A stretch of 40,576 bases of DNA from an uncultured Collinsella sp. GTDB lineage: Bacteria > Actinomycetota > Coriobacteriia > Coriobacteriales > Coriobacteriaceae. The position numbers and the translations under genes were made by a program. Where the stretch lies: assembly GCA_902493125.1 (NCBI GenBank), contig CABUOF010000010.1, positions 1 to 40,576 on the forward strand, given 5' to 3'. Positions 15,420 through 23,873 of the stretch are shown piece by piece. Position 1 is the stretch's first letter. Every line of letters starts with the position of its first letter. A model generated the notes under the pieces. That model ran no database searches and had not been told where the DNA came from. It was given only the letters and a program-made list of their open reading frames with translations.

Positions 15420-16317
15420 TGTAAAGAAACGTGGCGGATTGGGACGTGGACTCAATGCTTTGGTCTCAGAGGCCGAGTATGAGACCGGTGGTTCGGTCGC
15501 ATCGGCAACAAATGCCGCATCTGAAACAAAACTACCAATTGAGGATATCGTTCCCAACCCTAATCAGCCACGAATTCACTTTAATGAAACTGAACTTCGC
15601 GAGTTGAGCGAGTCAATCCAAGAACACGGCGTTTTGCAGCCGCTTTTGGTTCGCAAGCATGGAAACGGCTATGAGATTATCGCTGGTGAGCGTCGTTACC
15701 AGGCGTCAAAGCTTGCTGGTCTTGAAGAGCTGCCTGTCATCATTAAAGAGGTTAATGATGAAGAGATGCTCGCTCTTGCTCTTATCGAAAACCTTCAGCG
15801 TTCAGATCTGAATCCCGTCGAAGAGGCTAAGGGCTATCGTCAGCTCATCGATGCCAGCGGAATGACCCAGGAGGCATTGTCGAAGGCAGTAAGCAAGTCG
15901 CGCTCCGCAATTACAAACTCACTGCGTCTTCTCGATCTCCCGGAAGTAGTTCAGCAGATGATTTTTGAGGGCAAACTTACTGCTGGTCATGCACGTGCGA
16001 TTCTTGCAGTTCCCTATAAGGACGCTCGAATTCGACTTGCAGAGAAGGTTGTTGCAGAGGGGCTTTCCGTACGAGCGACAGAAAATCTTGCTCCGTTGTT
16101 TTCTGCCGGAGAGACACCTAAGACTCCGAGGCCTGCAACGCCTCAGTCTTTTAAAAAGGCAGCACGTGTACTTCGTCAGGTATTTAATACCAACGTGCGT
16201 GTGAAGAGCTCACGTGGAAAGAATAAGATTGAGATTGAGTTTAAAGACGAGGAAGAGCTCTCTCGTATTCTTGGCGAAATGATTCAGTTTGATCAAGGAG
16301 GCCAAGATGAGGAATAG
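15412..16317 (+). CDS. parB: Chromosome partitioning protein ParB/Spo0J
   Basis: CTP-dependent sliding clamp that binds parS and spreads along DNA. The N-terminus has the ParA-stimulating sequence KKRGGLGRGLNALV; the CTP-binding motif GERRYQA is at about 93-99, ENLQRSDLNP near 126-135, and the helix-turn-helix covers about 150-190 (MTQEALSKAVSKSRSAITNSLRLL). The GTG start lies inside the end of parA. Length is 301 residues, normal. The three perfect parS sites upstream match its expected target. Confidence 0.97.
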   Translation: MPSVKKRGGLGRGLNALVSEAEYETGGSVASATNAASETKLPIEDIVPNPNQPRIHFNETELRELSESIQEHGVLQPLLVRKHGNGYEIIAGERRYQASKLAGLEELPVIIKEVNDEEMLALALIENLQRSDLNPVEEAKGYRQLIDASGMTQEALSKAVSKSRSAITNSLRLLDLPEVVQQMIFEGKLTAGHARAILAVPYKDARIRLAEKVVAEGLSVRATENLAPLFSAGETPKTPRPATPQSFKKAARVLRQVFNTNVRVKSSRGKNKIEIEFKDEEELSRILGEMIQFDQGGQDEE

Positions 16318-16561
16318 GATTTTTGCTGCGATTGCATTGGCGACGACTGTCGCGGCTGGTGCCTTTGCTGGCTATAAGATTGCGACAGACGATGAACTTC
16401 GAGGTCGTTTGCTTCGTGGAGCAAAAGATATCGTCGATACTTCCAAGAAGAAAATGGATGTTATGACAGAAGATGTTGCCATGCGTACTGCTCAGGTAAC
16501 GAAGAATCCCAAGATTAATCAAGGTTGGGTTAGCAACCAATGGGAAAATGTAGGCTATTAG
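16307..16561 (+). CDS. Small membrane protein coupled to parB (YtxH-like)
   Basis: An 84-residue protein with one N-terminal membrane segment (about residues 4-22, IFAAIALATTVAAGAFAGYKIA) followed by a charged, probably helical cytoplasmic part (DDELRGRLLRGAKDIVDTSKKKMD). The layout resembles YtxH/gas-vesicle-like proteins, but the family is not certain. The ATG at 16307 lies inside the end of parB and has AAGGAGG seven bases upstream, so translation is coupled to parB. It could tether something at the membrane near the origin, but no function can be read from the sequence. Confidence 0.75.
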   Translation: MRNRIFAAIALATTVAAGAFAGYKIATDDELRGRLLRGAKDIVDTSKKKMDVMTEDVAMRTAQVTKNPKINQGWVSNQWENVGY

Positions 16562-16569
16562 GTACCTAA
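16558..16569. repeat. 12-bp palindrome, copy 2
   Basis: Second perfect TTAGGTACCTAA in the window; it overlaps the stop codon of the small parB-linked gene. The first copy is at 13054-13065. Confidence 0.5.
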
Positions 16570-16589
16570 CAATTACTCAGTATATTTTG

Positions 16590-16630
16590 AGGGGTCCTTG
16601 TCTGATTCACGGGACAAGGACCCCTTATTT
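16590..16630 (+). terminator. Terminator of the parAB operon
   Basis: A perfect 13-bp stem (16590-16602 with 16613-16625) around a 10-base loop, followed by TATTTT. It closes the rsmG/parAB transcript. Confidence 0.85.
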
Positions 16631-16681
16631 TGACCGTAAATAATGGGACCTGTAGTAGCTGATTCAAAATTAAGGTCAATA

Positions 16682-16723
16682 AATGAAACGGTCCCGGTTG
16701 CATATCCTGCAACCGGGACCGTT
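16682..16723 (-). terminator. Terminator of rlmN
   Basis: A perfect 16-bp stem (16687-16702 with 16708-16723, loop TATCC) is followed on the minus strand by TTCATTTATT. It lies about 40 bp after the rlmN stop. Confidence 0.75.
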
Positions 16724-16726
16724 CGA

Positions 16727-16742
16727 TGTTTCACATGAAACG
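16727..16742. promoter_or_regulatory. Degenerate parS-like site beside rlmN
   Basis: TGTTTCACATGAAACG matches parS at 14 of 16 positions (differences at positions 9 and 16). It lies in the gap between the convergent parB operon and rlmN, about 2.2 kb from the perfect sites. Confidence 0.5.
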
Positions 16743-16760
16743 TTTTGGGGTGCGACTCCC

Positions 16761-17813
16761 CTATGCGTTCTTCTGAACTTTGAAGCGCTGCTTCAGCTGT
16801 CCGCAAGCGGCGTCAATATCGTTACCACGGGAGTTACGAATCGTTGTCTCGATGCCACGGGACTCAAGGCGACGCTGAAGATCCTCAACCTTATGAATCG
16901 GCGACGGCTTGAGCGGGCTACCCTCGATGTCGTTAAGCTGAATGAGGTTAACGTGGCACAGCGTTCCCTCGCAGAAGTCGCAGAGCGCCTGCATTTCCGG
17001 ATTCGTATCGTTGACGCCTTCGATCATGGCATACTCATAGGTTGGGCGGCGGCCGGTCTTCTCGGTGTAGAGCTGAAGCGCTTCGTGAAGGCGAAGCAGC
17101 GTGTACTTCTTAACACCGGGCATGAGCTTATTGCGCGTCGACTGGATGGCGGAATGCAGTGAAACAGCAAGCGTGAACTGCTCGGGGATGTCGGCAAATT
17201 TGCGAATACCGGGAATAACGCCACTGGTAGAGACGGTGAGGTGACGAGCGCCGATACCGATGCCATCGGGGTCGTTGAGGATTCGCAGCGCCTTGAGAAC
17301 CTCGTCGTAGTTGGCAAACGGCTCGCCCTGGCCCATGAAGACAACGCTCGTGACGCGCTCGCCAAAGTCGTTGGATACATGAAGTACCTGGTCGACGATC
17401 TCTTGAGCGGTCAGAGAGCGCTTGAGGCCGTTGAGACCGGTAGCGCAAAAGGCGCAGCCCATGCCACAGCCAGCTTGGGTGGAAACGCAGACGGAAAGCT
17501 TGTTACGACGGGGCATGCCGACAGTCTCGACGGAAACGCCGTCGTGGTACTCGAGCAAATACTTGCGAGAGCCATCTTTGGAAACCTGCTTGGTTAGTTC
17601 AGTCGGCGTGTCAAAGGCAAAAGCCTCTTTAAGCTGCTCGCGGAAAGCCTTAGGAAGGTTTGTCATATCGTCAAACGAACAAACGTTCTTCTCAAAGACC
17701 CATTCGATGAGCTGCTTCGCGCGGAAGGCTGGCTGGCCAAGTTCGGCCACGAGCTCGCGAATATCGTTTTGGCTCAAGTCGCGAATGTCCTGAGATTTAG
17801 TCCTGGGATTCAT
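16761..17813 (-). CDS. rlmN: Dual-specificity rRNA/tRNA methyltransferase RlmN
   Basis: Radical-SAM enzyme that methylates C2 of adenosine in 23S rRNA and certain tRNAs. The iron-sulphur motif is C116-x3-C120-x2-C123 in GCGMGCAFCATG. The second catalytic cysteine is probably Cys337 in AACGQLK near the C-terminus. MGQGEPFANY and the SLHSAIQSTRNKLMP segment are family hallmarks. Length is 350 residues. The ATG start is at 17813. It is a single-gene unit, convergent with parAB and divergent from ddl. The alternative Cfr resistance enzyme is unlikely given this housekeeping context. Confidence 0.95.
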   Translation of the reverse strand: MNPRTKSQDIRDLSQNDIRELVAELGQPAFRAKQLIEWVFEKNVCSFDDMTNLPKAFREQLKEAFAFDTPTELTKQVSKDGSRKYLLEYHDGVSVETVGMPRRNKLSVCVSTQAGCGMGCAFCATGLNGLKRSLTAQEIVDQVLHVSNDFGERVTSVVFMGQGEPFANYDEVLKALRILNDPDGIGIGARHLTVSTSGVIPGIRKFADIPEQFTLAVSLHSAIQSTRNKLMPGVKKYTLLRLHEALQLYTEKTGRRPTYEYAMIEGVNDTNPEMQALCDFCEGTLCHVNLIQLNDIEGSPLKPSPIHKVEDLQRRLESRGIETTIRNSRGNDIDAACGQLKQRFKVQKNA

Positions 17814-17828
17814 GGAAGCCTTTCGATT

Positions 17829-17858
17829 TTGGGGAAACGTAGAGGGTATCGCTACAAT
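17829..17858 (+). promoter_or_regulatory. Possible ddl promoter
   Basis: TACAAT at 17853-17858 is a good -10 element; TTGGGG at 17829-17834, 18 bp upstream, is a weak -35. It lies 41 bp before the ddl start in the gap divergent from rlmN. Confidence 0.5.
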
Positions 17859-17898
17859 ATGGTATCAGCTGCAGAAATTATAGAGGAGGAGTCTGCCC

Positions 17899-18864
17899 AT
17901 GCCGGGTAAAAGCCTAGAGAACATGCACGTAGCGGTCTTGGCGGGCGGTCATTCCGCTGAGCGCGAGATCTCGCTCAATTCGGGAAAGAACGTCGTGGTT
18001 GCCTTGAAGGAGGCCGGCTACACTTCGGTGGAGCTGCTCGACACGGCTGCTGATGACTTTATGGTAACCATGGCAACCGGCGGCTTTGACGTGGCGTTTA
18101 TCGCCATGCACGGTGCCGGCGGCGAGGATGGCGCCATGCAAGGCGCCATGGAGACCCTGGGTATCCCCTACACGGCTTCGGGCGTGCTTGCCAGCGCCTG
18201 CGGTGCCGACAAGGAGGTCTCTAAGCTCCTGTACGCCAAGGCGGGCATTCCCATTGCCCCCGGCCTTGCGCTCGAGGTGGGCGATGAAGTCGATATCGAT
18301 CGTATCGTCGAGGTTTGTGGCGAGCGCTGCTTTGTGAAGCCGGCCGTCAACGGTTCCAGCTATGGCATTTCCCTGGTCCATGAGCCCTCCGAGCTGCCCG
18401 CGGCAATCGCCAAGGCGTTTGAGTACGGCGACAAAGTACTGGTCGAGAAGTGCATCGAGGGTACCGAGATCACCGTCGGCGTATACGGCGAAGATGACGT
18501 GCGCGCTCTGCCGATTGTCGAGATTCGTAAGCCCGAGGACTGCGAGTTCTACGATCTGGACGTGAAGTATGTCGACCCTACGGACATCCATCGTATTCCG
18601 GCGCAGATTTCACCCGAGAATTACGCTCGCGCTCAGGAGCTTGCCTGTGCTGCTCACAAGGCCCTCGGTTGCCTGGGCATCTCGCGCAGCGATTTTATCG
18701 TGAGCGAGGACGGCCCCGTCATCCTCGAGACCAATACCATTCCCGGCATGACCGATACGTCGCTGTATCCGGATGAGATTCGCCACACCGACGACATGAC
18801 GTTCCCGCAGGTCTGTGACAGCCTGATCCGTATGGGCCTTCGTCGAGCGGGCATTGCATGCTAA
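17899..18864 (+). CDS. ddl: D-alanine--D-alanine ligase
   Basis: ATP-grasp enzyme that makes the D-Ala-D-Ala dipeptide for peptidoglycan in the cytoplasm. Seen: GGHSAEREISLNSG near residues 16-29, HGAGGEDGAMQG (about 72-83), the ATP-grasp lid (VKPAVNGSSYGISLV) and the metal-binding ILETNTIPGMTDTSLYP. Length is 321 residues, typical. The ATG has GGAGGAG upstream. The last bases overlap the next gene (ATGCTAA), so the helicase-nuclease gene is coupled to it. Confidence 0.95.
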   Translation: MPGKSLENMHVAVLAGGHSAEREISLNSGKNVVVALKEAGYTSVELLDTAADDFMVTMATGGFDVAFIAMHGAGGEDGAMQGAMETLGIPYTASGVLASACGADKEVSKLLYAKAGIPIAPGLALEVGDEVDIDRIVEVCGERCFVKPAVNGSSYGISLVHEPSELPAAIAKAFEYGDKVLVEKCIEGTEITVGVYGEDDVRALPIVEIRKPEDCEFYDLDVKYVDPTDIHRIPAQISPENYARAQELACAAHKALGCLGISRSDFIVSEDGPVILETNTIPGMTDTSLYPDEIRHTDDMTFPQVCDSLIRMGLRRAGIAC

Positions 18865-21752
18865 TCGAGGACGCGGTTTTGTCAGGAACGCCGCAGTTTG
18901 TCATCGACTCCTATGCCACGCTTGCCGAGCGCGCCAAAACACAGTCCTTCGGCCTTATTGAGGAAGATGTGATCGTCCTCGATACCGAGACAACGGGTCT
19001 TTCGGTGCAGGACAACGAGCTGATCGAGATCTCGGCGGCCCGCCTTTCGGGTCGCGAGGTCGTCGACCGCTTCGATACCTTCGTGCATCCCAAGCAGCTG
19101 ATTCCCGCCGAGATTACCGAGCTCACGAGCATTACAAATGCCGATGTGGCAGATGCCCCGTCGGCTGTTGAGGCCGTCGCCGCTCTCGCCGATTTTGTCG
19201 GTGGTTGCCCGGTGATCGCACATAACGCCACGTTCGACCGCTCGTTTATCGAGTCGGTCAAAGGCGGCGTCAACGTGAGCGATATTTGGATCGATTCGCT
19301 GGCGCTGTCGCGCATCGCGCTTCCTCGCCTGGCCTCGCACAAGTTGTCTTTTATGGCCGATCTGTTTGGCTGTGACTCGGTATCACACCGTGCCAATGCC
19401 GACGTCGACGCCCTGTGTGGCGTATGGCGCGTGTTGCTCGTGGCGCTCACCGACTTGCCTCAGGGCCTCATGGCGCGCCTAGCCGACATGCATCCGGATG
19501 TGCCTTGGTCCTATCGTCCTATCTTCTCATTCTTGGCGGGGCAGAACCCTGGTTCTATCTTCTCTCTCAGCGCCGCTCGTGCTGACGTTCTCAAGGCCGA
19601 TCGCGCCGACGATCGGGTGGACGCCGACGAACTGCCGGTACTCAAGATGCCGAGTCGTGAGGAGATTGAGGCAGACTATGCGCCAGGTGGCCTGGTCAAT
19701 CGCATGTATCCCACCTACGAGCCGCGTGATGAGCAGATCGCGATGGCGCTCGAGGTCCGCGATGCGCTGGTCACGGGCACTCATCGTGTAATTGAGGCGG
19801 GCACGGGCGTCGGCAAATCGATGGCCTATCTGGTGCCTTTTGCCGAGGCAGCACGCCGTAACAACATCACGGTTGGTATTGCGACCAAATCGAACAATCT
19901 TGCCGACCAGCTCATGTACCATGAGCTGCCAAAACTTGCCGAGCAACTGGACGGTGGCCTGTCATTTTGCGCTCTCAAGGGCTATGACCACTATCCGTGC
20001 CTGCGCAAGCTTGAGCGCATGAGCCGCGGCCAGGTCGAGATTACCACCAAGCGCGATCCGGCGGACACGCTCACGGCGGTCGCGGTCATTATGGCGTACG
20101 TCTGCCAATCAGCCGATGGCGACCTCGACTCGCTCGGCATTCGGTGGCGCAGCGTCAACCGCCCCGACTTTACGACGGCCTCGCGCGAGTGTGCTCGTCG
20201 CCTCTGCCCGTTTTTCCCTGATAAATGTTTGGTCCACGGCGCTCGCCGTCGTGCAGCGCATGCCGACGTGGTGGTCACCAACCATTCCCTGCTGTTCCGC
20301 AATGTTGCGGCCGAGGGCAGGATTTTGCCTCCGATTCGTCATTGGGTAATCGACGAGGCTCATTCTATCGAGCGCGAGGCGCGCCGTCAGTGGGCGCGCG
20401 TGGTGTCGGCGGACGAATCACGCGTTCTGTTTGAGCGCCTGGGTGGCTCGAGCACCGGTGCGCTAAGCCAGGTCTCCCGTGATTTGGCAACCTCCGAGGG
20501 CTCTACGCTCTATCTGGGCCTTACTGCCAAGGCGACGTCGACGGTTGCGCGCGCGAGCATGGCAATCGCCGACGTGTTCGATGGCGTTCGCGAGCTCGGC
20601 CGCCGTGCCCGTGGGGGTTATGACAATGCCAATCTATGGATTGGCCCCGAGCTGCGCGAATCTGACGACTGGCATGATTTCTTACAGTCGGCCTACGCTG
20701 CCATCGATGCATTGGAACAAGCTGACAAGTGCGTCGACGCGCTGGTGCAAGCCGTCGCCGCCGACAAGCCCGAGGTTGTTGTCGACTTGGGCGATATCTC
20801 GCGCCGCCTGCACGAGCTGGCCGAGAACCTCAAACTCATCATCGACGGCACCGATGAACACTACGTGTATTCGCTGCAGGTCAATCGCAGGTTGCGTGCC
20901 GGCGGAGAGTCAATGACCGCAGAGCGCATCGACATTGGCGAGGCCTTGGCAACCGAGTGGCTGCCCGAGGTTCACACGGCTATCTTTGCCTCGGCGACCA
21001 TGACGGTGTCCAAAAGCTTTGAACACTTTAACCACGCGGTCGGCCTCGATCGCATCGGTGCTTCAACATCCTCATCGCTGCACTTGGACTCGAGCTACGA
21101 CTTTGATTCGAACATGGCTGTAGTCGTTGCGGGCGATATACCCGATCCGCGCGATCGTGAGAGCTATCTTACGGCGCTCGAGCGCGTGCTGGTCGACGCC
21201 CATCTTGCCATGGGCGGATCGGTGCTCACATTGTTTACCAATCGGCGCGACATGGAAGACCTGTACGCCCGCGTTGAGCCCAAGATGGCCCGTGCGGGTC
21301 TGGAGCTCAACTGCCAGCAGCGCAACTCATCTCCTCGTCGCCTGCGCGACCGGTTTATCAACGAGCCGACCTCGTCGCTTTTTGCTCTTAAGGCCTTCTG
21401 GGAGGGATTCGACGCCAGCGGCGAGACACTGCGCTGCGTCATCATTCCCAAGCTGCCGTTCTCGAGCCCCACGGACCCGCTCTCGTGCGAGCGCAACCTG
21501 CGCGAAGACCGCGCTTGGGCGCGCTATTCGCTGCCCGAGGCGGTGCTCGAGGTCAAGCAGGCGGCCGGCCGCCTTATCCGCTCGTCGACCGATTGCGGCG
21601 TGCTGATTCTGGCCGACCCGCGCCTGGTGACGAAGGGCTACGGAAAGAAGTTCTTAACGTCGCTGCCCACGAGCTCCTACCAGCGCATCGAATCGGCGCA
21701 GATCGGGCACTATCTGCAACTGTGGCGCGCACGCCACGAGCGGCGGCGCTAA
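18858..21752 (+). CDS. DnaQ-type exonuclease fused to a DinG-family helicase
   Basis: A 964-residue two-enzyme protein. Residues about 35-200 form a DEDD 3'-5' exonuclease (VIVLDTETTGL with Asp42 and Glu44; IAHNATFDRSFIES; HRANADVDAL). The rest is an XPD/DinG superfamily-2 helicase: Walker A GTGVGKS near 315, DEAH near 498, and motif VI QAAGRLIRSSTD near the end. A cysteine group (YPCLRK, YVCQS, ECARRLCPFFPDKC) between Walker A and DEAH could hold an iron-sulphur cluster. This matches the Gram-positive DinG type, with likely roles in repair or R-loop removal. It overlaps ddl by seven bases and converges with two WYL regulators. Confidence 0.92.
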   Translation: MLIEDAVLSGTPQFVIDSYATLAERAKTQSFGLIEEDVIVLDTETTGLSVQDNELIEISAARLSGREVVDRFDTFVHPKQLIPAEITELTSITNADVADAPSAVEAVAALADFVGGCPVIAHNATFDRSFIESVKGGVNVSDIWIDSLALSRIALPRLASHKLSFMADLFGCDSVSHRANADVDALCGVWRVLLVALTDLPQGLMARLADMHPDVPWSYRPIFSFLAGQNPGSIFSLSAARADVLKADRADDRVDADELPVLKMPSREEIEADYAPGGLVNRMYPTYEPRDEQIAMALEVRDALVTGTHRVIEAGTGVGKSMAYLVPFAEAARRNNITVGIATKSNNLADQLMYHELPKLAEQLDGGLSFCALKGYDHYPCLRKLERMSRGQVEITTKRDPADTLTAVAVIMAYVCQSADGDLDSLGIRWRSVNRPDFTTASRECARRLCPFFPDKCLVHGARRRAAHADVVVTNHSLLFRNVAAEGRILPPIRHWVIDEAHSIEREARRQWARVVSADESRVLFERLGGSSTGALSQVSRDLATSEGSTLYLGLTAKATSTVARASMAIADVFDGVRELGRRARGGYDNANLWIGPELRESDDWHDFLQSAYAAIDALEQADKCVDALVQAVAADKPEVVVDLGDISRRLHELAENLKLIIDGTDEHYVYSLQVNRRLRAGGESMTAERIDIGEALATEWLPEVHTAIFASATMTVSKSFEHFNHAVGLDRIGASTSSSLHLDSSYDFDSNMAVVVAGDIPDPRDRESYLTALERVLVDAHLAMGGSVLTLFTNRRDMEDLYARVEPKMARAGLELNCQQRNSSPRRLRDRFINEPTSSLFALKAFWEGFDASGETLRCVIIPKLPFSSPTDPLSCERNLREDRAWARYSLPEAVLEVKQAAGRLIRSSTDCGVLILADPRLVTKGYGKKFLTSLPTSSYQRIESAQIGHYLQLWRARHERRR

Positions 21753-22666
21753 AGCGGACAGACGAGGGTTTTTGCCATATCGCACAGGCGCTTTGACAGG
21801 GCGGGGTCATCCAAGATGCGGATGGCTCCGCCCGCTGCGATTACCTGGCTCAGTAGCCAACGCTCGGAGCCGTAATGCACGGTTACCGTTGCCATGTCTG
21901 CCCCGCCGCGCTCGATTAGGGTGATGCCGGCCCAGTCCAGATGCTCCGCCATATCGAATGGCATCAAGAGCTTTGCGCTGCGCTGCGTCCGGGCAAGGGA
22001 ATCGTGGAGGGATGCGACGTCCGGTGTGTGAGGCACGACGGAGTCTTCCGTCAAGGCGAGTCCCTCGATTTTATCCATGCGATAGGTGCGCTGCTCATCG
22101 ACTGTGATGTCCCAGGCAATCAGGTATGTTTGGTCGCCGTTTGCCGTAATGCGCAAGGGGTCGACCAGACGCTCGCGTGGCCGTGCATCGTCCATCGAGC
22201 GATATGAGATGCGGCAGCGAACGCCGTCCTGAATGGCGCAGCTCAGCTGCTGCCAGTGCGACCCGTGGTTGACGGTGTCAAAGACGCGCTGGTTGTAGCC
22301 GAGCTCTTCGGGTAGAAGGGCATGTCGAATCCGGGCTGCCGTCTGCGGCTCGATCCCCAACGATTCAAGTTCGTGGTTGAGCACAGCGCCCTCGGCGGCA
22401 CTCAGGCGCAACGGTAGCACACGCCCGGCGTCACCGGTGAGGATCACACGCTCGCCGTGGCATTCGCAGATGATGCGCGCACCAGATTCTCGGTCCGCGA
22501 GCGTCGAGACGATCTCGAGAATCTCGTCGAGCGATACTCCCGTGATGTCAAAGCGGCTGCAAATCTCGGTTCGTGTCATGCCGCTCTCGCCGGCGGCGTA
22601 GAGGGCCTCCATGATGTCGATGGCGCGCGAGAGTCTCTGCTCGCTGGTGAGTTTACGCACGGGCAT
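21749..22666 (-). CDS. WYL-domain transcriptional regulator (second of pair)
   Basis: N-terminal helix-turn-helix (KLTSEQRLSRAIDIMEALYAAGESGMTRTEICSRF, about residues 5-40) followed by a WYL-type region (CRISYRSMDDARPRERLVDPLRITANGDQTYLIAWD). Such proteins sense a ligand, perhaps nucleic acid, and regulate transcription. The ATG at 22666 is chosen; it lies inside the end of the upstream WYL gene, so the two are coupled. The stop overlaps the end of the convergent helicase gene by four bases. The tandem pair resembles actinobacterial PafB/PafC, which activates DNA-damage genes; the assignment is inference. Confidence 0.85.
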   Translation of the reverse strand: MPVRKLTSEQRLSRAIDIMEALYAAGESGMTRTEICSRFDITGVSLDEILEIVSTLADRESGARIICECHGERVILTGDAGRVLPLRLSAAEGAVLNHELESLGIEPQTAARIRHALLPEELGYNQRVFDTVNHGSHWQQLSCAIQDGVRCRISYRSMDDARPRERLVDPLRITANGDQTYLIAWDITVDEQRTYRMDKIEGLALTEDSVVPHTPDVASLHDSLARTQRSAKLLMPFDMAEHLDWAGITLIERGGADMATVTVHYGSERWLLSQVIAAGGAIRILDDPALSKRLCDMAKTLVCPL

Positions 22667-23675
22667 GCTCGTGCACCGTCCTTTCAATGAGGTGGTTCCA
22701 CGCCTGTTTGAGCGATTTGGGGGCCACGGGCCTCATGCCGTCCACGGCGTGGGCCATGCAAAATGAGGCGGCGGCTTCAAGATCGCGCACGTCAACGGTC
22801 CAGGTCCATCCCACATCGGTGTGTACGAGCTCACCTCGCCCACGCGTGAGACCGTTGATCATATCGATCTGCGTCTGAGGGGCGAATGAGAACGTGGCTG
22901 CAACGGGCGGTCGGTCGGCAAAATCGAATTCAAAGAACAGGTAGTCGCTGAGGTTGAAGTCCGCGGGGATGACGTAGGCCTTCGAAGGACGCCAAGCGCG
23001 AACGATACGGTCGCAGCGGAATGTCCTGATGTCGTCGGTGACGTTGTCGAGGCCGCAGAAGTAAGCCACGCCCTCGCGCTCGAACATGCCGTAGACGCAG
23101 ACGGTACGTTCTCTCTGCTCGCCGCGTCCGTTCTGATATAAAAATCGCAGCGCGCATCGCTCGGCAAAGGCGCTCCAAACCGCATCGACGGTGGGAGAGC
23201 GGCTGATCGGCGCCTCGTCTACCGTCGTCCTGCCGGTGAGATAGGCAATCTTGGAGCGAATATCGGCAAGCGGTGCGGCAAAAGTGGATGAGCCGGCCGC
23301 TAGTGTCTGGTCGATGGCGTTGAGCAGGATATCGGCGTCGTCTGCGGTAATGAGGCCGCCTGCCACAAACGTGTGCTCGCGGTCGATTGTCCACGAGCTT
23401 TCCTCGGTCTCCTGCGCGCCGGTGGGGCGAACCTCCTTGATTAAGATGCCGCGTTCGAGCAGCTTGTCACGATCGCGTCGAAACTTGCGCTTATCCGAGT
23501 CGATATTGCCCGAGCCATATCCCAGGTCAGAATCCAAGACGATCTGCTCGGTCGTCAGCGGTTCGGGGGAGCTATTGAGCACAAAGAAAAGATTGAGGAT
23601 GCGCTGAGCCGTTTTATCGAAACTGGGCTCCGAATTTCCCTTTTTAATTGTCTCGGTCGTGTCGCTTGCCGTCAT
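22653..23675 (-). CDS. WYL-domain transcriptional regulator (first of pair)
   Basis: A 340-residue protein with an N-terminal winged-helix-like part (QRILNLFFVLNSSPEPLTTEQIVLDSDLGYGSGNIDSDKRKFRRDRDKLLERGILI, about residues 24-80) and a WYL domain (ALRFLYQNGRGEQRERTVCVYGMFEREGVAYFCGLD). It precedes and overlaps a second WYL gene. Together they are laid out like PafB-PafC, which works as a heterodimer or fusion. The upstream gap is shared with the divergent M28-like gene, so cross-regulation is possible. Confidence 0.85.
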   Translation of the reverse strand: MTASDTTETIKKGNSEPSFDKTAQRILNLFFVLNSSPEPLTTEQIVLDSDLGYGSGNIDSDKRKFRRDRDKLLERGILIKEVRPTGAQETEESSWTIDREHTFVAGGLITADDADILLNAIDQTLAAGSSTFAAPLADIRSKIAYLTGRTTVDEAPISRSPTVDAVWSAFAERCALRFLYQNGRGEQRERTVCVYGMFEREGVAYFCGLDNVTDDIRTFRCDRIVRAWRPSKAYVIPADFNLSDYLFFEFDFADRPPVAATFSFAPQTQIDMINGLTRGRGELVHTDVGWTWTVDVRDLEAAASFCMAHAVDGMRPVAPKSLKQAWNHLIERTVHEHARA

Positions 23676-23873
23676 AGAGTCCTCGCATGAGAAGGTGGTT
23701 TGCTGCCATGATTTTAGTCCGATATGGAGATTAGGCTATATCCTTGTCCGCTCGGGGCGTTAAGATGGCCCGAATTCGGTCGTTTGCGCTCGCTCGGGGT
23801 ATACTTTCGACTATATACGGTTCTAATGTGCATGCATTGGGCCTATTTGTCGGATTATGGATGTGGAGCGCAC

